DNA from: Clostridiales bacterium
Lineage (GTDB): Bacteria; Bacillota; Clostridia; Lachnospirales; Lachnospiraceae
Reading direction: 5' to 3'
Length of the DNA stretch: 64,000 bases
Assembly: GCA_019420275.1 (NCBI GenBank)
Contig: JAHZHN010000003.1
Location: 62,001 to 126,000, forward strand
The notes beneath the pieces are model-generated. The model was not told the DNA's origin and did not search any database. It saw only the letters and a program-made list of their open reading frames with translations. Shown here piece after piece: positions 57,940 to 64,000 of the stretch (position 1 is the first letter of the stretch; each line of letters starts with the position of its first letter). The position numbers and the translations under genes were made by a program.

Positions 57940-58842
57940 TTATGGAAGTTCCAGCAATTTTTGTACATTAATTCGCCCCCATCCTTGATGGGATCTTGGG
58001 GTATTAAGTTGGTCACAGTTGAATTTCAGTTTCTTCTTTGCGTCCTTATTCGTATAATACGGGTATTTTTCCAAAAGCAGAGCCATAGTTCCGGAGACAA
58101 CTGGAGTCGCCATAGAAGTACCGCTTTTTACAGCGTAGCGGTTATGGAGACTACAGGAATAAATATTAGTTCCCGGAGCAACGACATCCGGCTTCATAAC
58201 ACAGGAGCGGGTAGGACCGCGCCCGGAATAATGACTGGGAAGTCGGCGGTTCCCCCAGATTTTTAGAGAGTCATCACTGGATCCTACAGTGATGATTTTA
58301 TAGCTATTTCCTGGAATTGAGATGCTCTGAGGGCGGGGCCCATGGTTGCCTCCGGCGATGCAGACGATCAGTCCATCGTCCCATAGTTGGTTTACCTGGC
58401 GAAGGATTTCGCGGCTGGTCTGATCTTCATCGGCTCCCGGGCTCCCAATGGAAATATTTACAATGCGGATATGATAACTTCTGTAGTTTTCATGAATCCA
58501 CTGAAGCCCGCGAATAAAAGCAGAAGGCACACCATTTCCAAGATAATTTAAGACTTTCAGAGATATGATATGGGCTTTTGGAGCGATGCCGATATAATCA
58601 TTGCCCGTTCTGCCTGCGGAACAGGCAATTCCTGTGATATGAGTTCCATGGCTGTTATCATCGTAGCATTCATATTTATGATGAACAAAGTCAACAAAGG
58701 CTTCGATGCGCTGACTAACAGGGGAAAAATCCCGATGGGGAGATAGACCGGTATCTAGAAAAGCGATTCCGATGCCATCTCCCAGAAAGCCGTTCTTATG
58801 CGCCAGATCCGCATGAATCTGCGCAGAAACAGGTTGTATCAT
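57940..58842 (-). CDS. Subtilisin-like serine protease without signal peptide
   Basis: A 300-residue S8 peptidase. The catalytic triad is visible: Asp in IGIAFLDTGLSPHRDF, His in NSHGTHITGIA and Ser in KSGTSMATPVVSGT, plus the oxyanion Asn in IAGGNHGP. There is no signal peptide or prodomain; the N-terminus MIQPVSAQIHADLAHKNG leads straight into the catalytic core. It resembles the intracellular subtilisins of spore-formers. The gene is convergent with hemW. Targets unknown. Confidence 0.92.
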   Translation of the reverse strand: MIQPVSAQIHADLAHKNGFLGDGIGIAFLDTGLSPHRDFSPVSQRIEAFVDFVHHKYECYDDNSHGTHITGIACSAGRTGNDYIGIAPKAHIISLKVLNYLGNGVPSAFIRGLQWIHENYRSYHIRIVNISIGSPGADEDQTSREILRQVNQLWDDGLIVCIAGGNHGPRPQSISIPGNSYKIITVGSSDDSLKIWGNRRLPSHYSGRGPTRSCVMKPDVVAPGTNIYSCSLHNRYAVKSGTSMATPVVSGTMALLLEKYPYYTNKDAKKKLKFNCDQLNTPRSHQGWGRINVQKLLELP

Positions 58843-58909
58843 TTCTTTTCTCCTTTTTGTTCTATTATAGAATACGTAAAAAGGCAGAAAAGGGTTTGTG
58901 GGAGAAGTT

Positions 58910-59257
58910 ATGAAATATTTAAAACAATGGCTGCTGATCTTGGCGTTTACTTTGTCGGGGGAATTTTTGAAGAAGATTCTGCCGTTTCAGATTCCGGCAG
59001 GCATATACGGGATGATTCTCATGTTTCTTTGCCTTCAGATGAGTATCTTGTCAAGAAAGCAGATTCAGGAAACAGCAGATTTTTTGATTCAGATTCTGCC
59101 GGTTATGTTTATTCCTGCTGCGGCAGGAATCATTCAGGCAGGAGAAGAACTAAGGAGAATCTGGATACCAGCATTTCTTGCCGCTGTGGTTGTTACGGCA
59201 GCGGTTATGGCAGTATCAGCCGTCGCAGCCCAGAAAACAGCAGAAAAAGGAGAATGA
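58910..59257 (+). CDS. lrgA: LrgA/CidA-family membrane protein
   Basis: A 115-residue protein with four hydrophobic segments from ATG 58910, preceded by GTGGGAGAAGTT. LSGEFLKKILPFQIPAGIYGMILMFLCLQ and FLIQILPVMFIPAAAGIIQ are diagnostic for the holin-like CidA/LrgA family (given as about 17-45 and 61-79). Together with LrgB it affects murein hydrolase export or pyruvate uptake in other Firmicutes. lrgB begins 3 bases after its stop. Confidence 0.9.
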   Translation: MKYLKQWLLILAFTLSGEFLKKILPFQIPAGIYGMILMFLCLQMSILSRKQIQETADFLIQILPVMFIPAAAGIIQAGEELRRIWIPAFLAAVVVTAAVMAVSAVAAQKTAEKGE

Positions 59258-59260
59258 TAT

Positions 59261-59953
59261 ATGAATATGTTTTTTCAGGATTCCATGTTTGCAGGAGCGG
59301 TATTAACCCTGGCAGCTTATGAAATCGGGCAGATGATCAAAAGAAGATACCAGTCTGCCGTTTTTCATCCCTTGTTTCTGGCATCAGGGATTGTGATCAT
59401 GGTTTTAAAAATATTCCAAATTGATTATGAAAATTATTCCATAAGTGCCCAGTATATTTCTTTTTTCTTAACTCCGGCAACCGTTTGTCTGGCGCTGCCG
59501 CTTTATGATCAGGTTCAATTATTAAAACAAAATTTTCGGGCTGCTGCAGCAGGAATTATGGCAGGAACTTTGACCAGTTTTTTCTCTGTTTATTTGCTTG
59601 CCAAATGGTTTCGGCTGTCTAAGCAAGAATATGTTACGCTTCTTCCCAAATCAATTACAACTGCAATTGGAATAGAAATATCAGAGGAACTGGGCGGAAT
59701 CATATCTGTAACAACAGCAGTAATTTTGATAAGCGGCATTTGCGGCAGTTTGACAGCGGAATTTATTTTTAAGATTTGCAGGATTCAGAATCCCATAGCG
59801 AAAGGAATTGCTCTTGGAACAGCCTCTCATGCTGTGGGGACAGCCAAAGCTATGGAATCAGGAGGAGAAGAAGGAGCAATGGGAAGTTTTGCAATCGTAG
59901 CGTCAGGGCTGGTATCGGTCATTCTTGCTCCTGTTTTTGCAGAATTTTTTTAG
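59261..59953 (+). CDS. lrgB: LrgB/CidB-family membrane protein
   Basis: A 230-residue polytopic protein with AAAAAGGAGAATGATAT upstream. FFLTPATVCLALPLYDQ, LLPKSITTAIGIEISEELGG and LGTASHAVGTAKAMESGGEEGAMGSFAIV (about 184-212) are the LrgB signature. It is the partner of LrgA. LytST, the usual regulators, are not in this window. Confidence 0.93.
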   Translation: MNMFFQDSMFAGAVLTLAAYEIGQMIKRRYQSAVFHPLFLASGIVIMVLKIFQIDYENYSISAQYISFFLTPATVCLALPLYDQVQLLKQNFRAAAAGIMAGTLTSFFSVYLLAKWFRLSKQEYVTLLPKSITTAIGIEISEELGGIISVTTAVILISGICGSLTAEFIFKICRIQNPIAKGIALGTASHAVGTAKAMESGGEEGAMGSFAIVASGLVSVILAPVFAEFF

Positions 59954-60049
59954 ATGAAAGTAAAAAAGCTGCCAGTTTCATGATGTGTACCTTTCTTACT
60001 GGACTGTCCAGTAAAGGGATACATATCATTTCAGAAGGCAGCTTTCATC
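59953..60049. repeat. Long imperfect hairpin between lrgB and the glycosyltransferase
   Basis: Outer arms GATGAAAG (59953-59960) or AAAGCTGCC (59965-59973) can pair with GGCAGCTTTCATC (60037-60049). Inside, TGATGTGTACC pairs with GG-ATACATATCA, and the centre TTACTGGAC-T-GTCCAGTAA is a perfect palindrome (59997-60015). Nearly the whole 97-base gap folds as one long stem. No T run follows, so it is not a standard terminator. Confidence 0.65.
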
Positions 60050-60053
60050 ATAT

Positions 60054-61070
60054 TTAATTAAAACCAATAAATTTCCGGGCGGCTTTGTAAATACCAATGG
60101 TTGTTTTTCTGCCGCCGTATCCAGGAAGGTTAACGGCAAAGCCAACGACACTGTGCCGGATCTTGCGATAGAGCAGTTTATCTTGATCGTACAGATACCG
60201 CCATAGTTCTTTTTTCATCTTGAGATGTTCTTTCTTTCCGGATTTTAATGCGATAATAGAAGAAACACACATGATAATGGAAAGATAATGGCGCATATAC
60301 CTTGCAAGCGGCTTGCTGTTTAACTGAAAACCGGAGAGATAATCGATCATGATTTTTGTTACATAAAACTGCTGATCGATTCTCTTAATCATATTGGCCT
60401 CGTTGACAGACTGATCATCTCTTCCGATAAAATAACGGTAGAAGTTTACATTAAGGTAATACATGGTCTTCACATAAGGAAGAGGTTTGAAAACATAAAT
60501 ATTGTCAACATAAAAGGTATGTTCCGGCAGTTTTAAGCCGCATTCCCGCAGGAGAGCTGTCCGATAGATGACAGAGTGCATCAGGATATACTGTCCGATT
60601 GGGAAACGTTTTACGTCATTCCAACAAAAAATCTTTTCTTTTGGAATAGCATGACGGTAATGAATCACTGTTTTGTGTTTTGCGCCTTGCTTCTCATACA
60701 CATAGTTGGAAAGCAGCATATCAAGAACAGTTCCTTTGTCATAGAAATCTGAGAGAGTTTCCATGATCTTGTCATAGGCAGCACGATTCACCCAGTCATC
60801 GCTGTCGACGACTTTCAGATAAATACCGGATGCATTGGCGATTCCTGTGTTGACGGCACCACCGTGACCTTTGTTTTCCTGATGGATCGCACGGCATATG
60901 GTAGGGTATTTTTTTTCGTATTCATTAGCAATATCAGCCGTATGGTCAGAAGAACCATCGTTGACGATTAAGATTTCCACTTTTTCACCGCCTGCAAGAA
61001 GAGTATCGATGCAGTGGCGCATATATTCCTGGGAGTTGTAACATGGTACAACAAAGGATAATAATTTCAT
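60054..61070 (-). CDS. Family 2 glycosyltransferase
   Basis: A 338-residue protein starting at ATG 61070 (MKLLSFVVPCYNSQEYM), with TTGGAGGTAACT upstream; 12 further in-frame residues lack support. The GT-A domain shows VVPCYNSQ, EILIVNDGSSDHTADIA, the NKGHGGAVNTGI segment and the metal site VVDSDDWV (the DxD-like). The C-terminal 120 residues are helical and basic. It transfers a sugar from a nucleotide donor, probably to a cell-surface glycan or teichoic acid; donor and acceptor are unknown. Confidence 0.92.
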   Translation of the reverse strand: MKLLSFVVPCYNSQEYMRHCIDTLLAGGEKVEILIVNDGSSDHTADIANEYEKKYPTICRAIHQENKGHGGAVNTGIANASGIYLKVVDSDDWVNRAAYDKIMETLSDFYDKGTVLDMLLSNYVYEKQGAKHKTVIHYRHAIPKEKIFCWNDVKRFPIGQYILMHSVIYRTALLRECGLKLPEHTFYVDNIYVFKPLPYVKTMYYLNVNFYRYFIGRDDQSVNEANMIKRIDQQFYVTKIMIDYLSGFQLNSKPLARYMRHYLSIIMCVSSIIALKSGKKEHLKMKKELWRYLYDQDKLLYRKIRHSVVGFAVNLPGYGGRKTTIGIYKAARKFIGFN

Positions 61071-61136
61071 AGTTACCTCCAAATTCTGGTCAATGATTAT
61101 GATCATTTCCTCCTATTATAAACTCTTTTTGAAAAA

Positions 61137-63032
61137 TTAGCAAAGAGTTTCCCACTCTTCGTACAATTGTTCCAAGGATTCCGTGATGGAAGTCTGTTCT
61201 TTGCCAAGCTCCATAAGACGGGAAACATCCGTAGCAACTTCAGGGGCGGACATTTCTTCTTCCAGTTCTGCCTGACGAGCTTCCAGTCGGGTGATTTTGT
61301 CTTCTACCTTTTTCAGTCGGTTTTCTTTCTTTCGCTGTTTTGCCTGAAGTTCTTTCTGCTGCTGCCAGTCCAGCTTTGATTCTGTGGTCTTGGCTTCTTT
61401 AACTGTAGTTTCAGAAGAAACAGATTCTTTTTCCTTCTGGTGAAGGTAGTCTTGATAGTTTCCGGGATAGGAAGCCAGACTGTCTCTGGAAATCTCCAAG
61501 ATTCTTGTAGCCGTCTTGTTAATGAAATAACGGTCATGGGAAACATATAAAATGGTTCCAGTATAAGAATTCATGGCAGATTCCAGGATTTCCTTGGACT
61601 GGATGTCCAGATGGTTGGTAGGCTCGTCCAGAATCAGGAAATTTGCGTGAGACAGCATGAGTTTAGCCAAAGAAACTCGTCCTTTTTCTCCTCCGCTTAA
61701 AGAAGAGATTGGGCGGAATACATCTTCGCCGTAAAACAGAAATGCTGCCAGTGTATTTCGAATCTTAGTGTTGTTTAAATCAGGATAGGCATCAGAAATT
61801 TCGCCAAAAATTGTTTTTGTATTATCCAGATTGTCCTGTGCCTGATCGTAATAACCGATAGAAACTCCAGTACCCAGCTGAATGGATCCTTTGTTTTTGC
61901 TGATTTTTTTGCAGATAATCTTTAAGAGAGTCGTTTTTCCTGTCCCATTTGGTCCGATCAAAGCAACTCGTTCGCCCCGGAACAGATGGCAGGATAAATT
62001 TGAAAACAACGGTTTGGATCCAAATGACTTGGAAACATCTGTTAAGGTCAGGACATCATTGCCGCTGATGACTTCCGGTTCAATGGAAAGACGCATATCT
62101 CCGTGATATTCCTGAGGTTTTTCCAAAATTTCCATTTTATTTAAAACTTTTTCTCGGCTTTCTGCCCGCCGGATGGATTTCTCACGGTTGAATTGGCGGA
62201 GTTTCCGGATAACAGCCTGCTGATGTTTGATTTCCTGCTGCTGATTTTCATATTCTTTTTTTTGAATAGCTTTGACCTGGTCTCTTTTTTGAACAAATTG
62301 TGTATAATTTCCATTAAACAGCATGGATCTGCCAAATTCAATCTCCATTACCTTGTTGACAATCTTATCAAGAAAATACCGGTCATGGGATACGATGATA
62401 ACAGCTCCTTTATATCTGGAAAGATAAGTTTCAAGCCATTGGATGGATGCGACATCCAGATGATTGGTCGGCTCATCCAGAAGAAGAATATCTGGATTTT
62501 TCAGCAGAAGTTTTCCAAGAGCGACTCGGGTCATCTGTCCGCCGGACAGAGTGTGAACTTGTTTTTGAAAATCTTCTTCAGAAAATCCCAGTCCTTTTAG
62601 AATCCCCGTTATTTCGCTTTTATATGCAAAGCCATTCATCAGTTCAAATTTATGAGTAACATTGGTGTACTGATCCATCTTTTGCTGCAGAGCTTCTCCC
62701 TCCAGATGCTCCATTTCTTTTTCATAGGTGCGCATCTGCTGATCCAGCTCAATGATTTCTTTTTTCACTGACAAAAGTTCATCAAAGATTGTTCGATGAA
62801 AATCGTGTTTCTGATGCTGAGCAAGATAGCCGATAGAGGCATCCTTTCTTGTAGAAATTTCTCCCTCATCTGGGCTTAATTCTCCTATGATGATTTTTAG
62901 TAAAGTTGATTTTCCGGCTCCGTTATATCCAATAATCGCCAGGCGGTCATTTTCATTTAAATGAAACGAAATATTTTGCAGAACTGGTTTGTCTACAAAT
63001 GTTTTACAAATGTTCTGGCATGATAAAATCAT
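61137..63032 (-). CDS. ABC-F family ATPase
   Basis: A 631-residue protein with two ABC domains and no membrane spans. Domain 1: Walker A GYNGAGKST near 34, signature LSGGQMTRVALGK, Walker B ILLLDEPTNHLD. A charged linker (about 235-320, rich in Lys and Gln) follows. Domain 2: GPNGTGKTT, LSGGEKGRVSLAK, FLILDEPTNHLD. The C-terminal 90 residues are a coiled coil (KENRLKKVEDKITRLEARQ). ABC-F proteins act on the ribosomal E site; this length fits the YdiF-like housekeeping types, though an antibiotic-protection role is not excluded. Confidence 0.93.
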   Translation of the reverse strand: MILSCQNICKTFVDKPVLQNISFHLNENDRLAIIGYNGAGKSTLLKIIIGELSPDEGEISTRKDASIGYLAQHQKHDFHRTIFDELLSVKKEIIELDQQMRTYEKEMEHLEGEALQQKMDQYTNVTHKFELMNGFAYKSEITGILKGLGFSEEDFQKQVHTLSGGQMTRVALGKLLLKNPDILLLDEPTNHLDVASIQWLETYLSRYKGAVIIVSHDRYFLDKIVNKVMEIEFGRSMLFNGNYTQFVQKRDQVKAIQKKEYENQQQEIKHQQAVIRKLRQFNREKSIRRAESREKVLNKMEILEKPQEYHGDMRLSIEPEVISGNDVLTLTDVSKSFGSKPLFSNLSCHLFRGERVALIGPNGTGKTTLLKIICKKISKNKGSIQLGTGVSIGYYDQAQDNLDNTKTIFGEISDAYPDLNNTKIRNTLAAFLFYGEDVFRPISSLSGGEKGRVSLAKLMLSHANFLILDEPTNHLDIQSKEILESAMNSYTGTILYVSHDRYFINKTATRILEISRDSLASYPGNYQDYLHQKEKESVSSETTVKEAKTTESKLDWQQQKELQAKQRKKENRLKKVEDKITRLEARQAELEEEMSAPEVATDVSRLMELGKEQTSITESLEQLYEEWETLC

Positions 63033-63166
63033 AATTGACTCCTTCTTTTTGGATTAATCCATCGATAAGATGGCATTATGAATCAGAATATCATATTTTG
63101 GGTCAAAATGGAATATTTTATGAATAAAATGTGCAGAACAGATGGAAGAATGTTGCAGGGATGAGA

Positions 63167-63195
63167 TTGACAGATATTAGACAATCTTATATAAT
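63167..63195 (+). promoter_or_regulatory. rex promoter
   Basis: TTGACA at 63167-63172 and TATAAT at 63190-63195 with a 17-base spacer: full consensus, 32 bases before the ATG. Confidence 0.82.
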
Positions 63196-63226
63196 AAAAG
63201 AAGAAAATTTGTTTGGAGGAAATAAC

Positions 63227-63877
63227 ATGGGGAACTCAGAAAAGAGTATTTCATCGGCGGTTATTAAGAGGCTTCCAAGATATTTCCGATACCTTGGCGT
63301 TTTGAAAGCCAACAATATTACGAGGATTTCTTCAAAAGAACTGAGCGAGCAGATGATGGTGACAGCATCTCAGATCCGGCAGGATTTGAATAATTTTGGA
63401 GGATTCGGACAGCAGGGATATGGTTATAATGTAGATAATCTTTATACGGAGATCGGCAAGATTCTTGGACTGGATAAGCGCAATGACATGATCATTGTGG
63501 GAGCGGGAAATCTGGGACAAGCTCTGGCGAATTATCAGTCGTTCAATGAAGATTATGGATACAAAGTCATGGCTCTGTTTGATGTGAATCCTAAGCTGAT
63601 CGGAATTTCCGTCCGCGGGGTGAAAGTATTGGATATTGATGAGATGGAATCATTTATCAAGGCTCATGACATTAAGATTGCAGCATTGACACTGCCGAAA
63701 GATCAGGCACCGGAGATGGCAAAACGTCTGGTGAAATGGGGAATCAAAGGCATTTGGAATTTCGCCCCGATCGATCTTCATCTGCCGGAGGATGTCACTG
63801 TGGAGAATGTGCATTTGGCTGAGAGTCTGATGACACTGACTTATAATATCCATAATCGGGAAGAAAGCGGAGATTGA
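63227..63877 (+). CDS. rex: Redox-sensing transcriptional repressor Rex
   Basis: A 216-residue protein from ATG 63227, set by TTTGGAGGAAATAAC; 32 further in-frame residues upstream are not Rex-like and contain the promoter. The winged-helix part (about 6-80, AVIKRLPRYFRYLGVLKANN, VTASQIRQDLNNFGGFGQQGYGY as residues about 43-65) is followed by a Rossmann domain with VGAGNLGQALANY and FDVNPKLIG. Rex senses the NADH/NAD ratio and controls fermentation genes in anaerobes. No Rex-operator-like palindrome was seen at its own promoter. Confidence 0.96.
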   Translation: MGNSEKSISSAVIKRLPRYFRYLGVLKANNITRISSKELSEQMMVTASQIRQDLNNFGGFGQQGYGYNVDNLYTEIGKILGLDKRNDMIIVGAGNLGQALANYQSFNEDYGYKVMALFDVNPKLIGISVRGVKVLDIDEMESFIKAHDIKIAALTLPKDQAPEMAKRLVKWGIKGIWNFAPIDLHLPEDVTVENVHLAESLMTLTYNIHNREESGD

Positions 63878-63882
63878 CCAGT

Positions 63883-64000
63883 ATGATCGTAGGAATCGGA
63901 ACAGATCTTGTGGAGGTCCAGAGGATACGGGATATGATGGACCGCCACCGAGGGTTGGAGCGAATATTTACGAAAAATGAATTAATACATGCAAAGGACC
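63883..64000 (+). CDS. acpS: Holo-[acyl-carrier-protein] synthase, N-terminal fragment
   Basis: From ATG 63883 about 39 residues are visible before the window ends: MIVGIGTDLVEVQRI followed by HRGLERIFTKNEL. This is the AcpS start, with the metal-binding Asp8 in GTDLVEV. AcpS attaches the phosphopantetheine arm to ACP. It begins 5 bases after rex with AAGCGGAG upstream, so the two are probably co-transcribed. Confidence 0.92.
   Translation, partial: MIVGIGTDLVEVQRIRDMMDRHRGLERIFTKNELIHAKD

Noticed and set aside
1..64000. CRISPR arrays, tRNA or rRNA genes, insertion sequences
   Set aside because: No regularly spaced repeat array, no recognisable tRNA or rRNA stretch and no transposase-like protein was seen on either strand.

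Overview
The window reads as a low-to-mid GC chromosome segment of an anaerobic, endospore-forming Firmicute of class Clostridia, most likely family Lachnospiraceae (Dorea, Mediterraneibacter or Blautia type). The grounds are the gene order comEC-holA-rpsT-gpr-spoIIP-lepA-hemW, sporulation genes (gpr, spoIIP, a GerMN lipoprotein), rplU-prp-rpmA-obg with a cleavable N-terminal extension on L27, FabV, AzlCD, Rex, strong GGAGG ribosome sites and many U-tailed terminators. It is almost entirely core chromosome. No insertion sequence, prophage, CRISPR array, tRNA or rRNA was seen.

Layout. 1-1400: start of a HxlR-type regulator facing a flavodoxin-like FMN reductase, a decayed second copy of that reductase, and a Cys/Gly-rich small protein. 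1529-4817: thiamine salvage operon thiM-thiE-thiD and a stand-alone MraY-family transferase. 4887-8518: the most distinctive region, a compact peptide-maturation cassette: Xre regulator (divergent), PqqD-like recognition protein, radical SAM/SPASM enzyme, a 100-residue candidate precursor with a canonical EF-hand loop, an HPr-kinase-like protein and a signal-peptidase-like protein. Similar hairpin terminators flank it. 8604-14794: ECF vitamin transporter S component, aconitase-family hydratase, secreted NlpC/P60 peptidase, fabV, RNase G/E. 14795-19094: rplU-prp-rpmA, obg, yhbY, nadD, yqeK, rsfS. 19217-20429: SOS module lexA-yneA with several LexA-box-like sites. 20572-21978: secreted cell-wall amidase.

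22168-31121: long run azlC-azlD-leuB-ilvD-ilvB-serC-serA-asd (branched-chain amino acid export and synthesis, serine and aspartate-family synthesis), with a pseudoknot-like RNA element between leuB and ilvD. 31212-38606: MscS channel, an unrecognised lipoprotein with argH, a CmpB-like membrane protein, aldo/keto reductase, a small anchored protein and trpS. 38713-44622: argG facing argCJBD across an operator-like control region. 44694-50636: YdcZ-type transporter, comEA, a two-component system, a GerMN lipoprotein and comEC. 50808-57873: VOC protein, holA, rpsT, gpr, spoIIP, lepA, hemW. 57940-64000: subtilisin-like protease without a signal peptide, lrgAB, family 2 glycosyltransferase, ABC-F ATPase, rex and the start of acpS.

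The window as a whole carries amino-acid biosynthesis plus translation and ribosome biogenesis housekeeping. The candidate novel system is the radical SAM peptide cassette at 5282-8518. Its kinase-like protein and Ser-terminated, EF-hand-bearing precursor suggest a calcium-binding and possibly phosphorylated peptide product. That is inference from sequence, not established.
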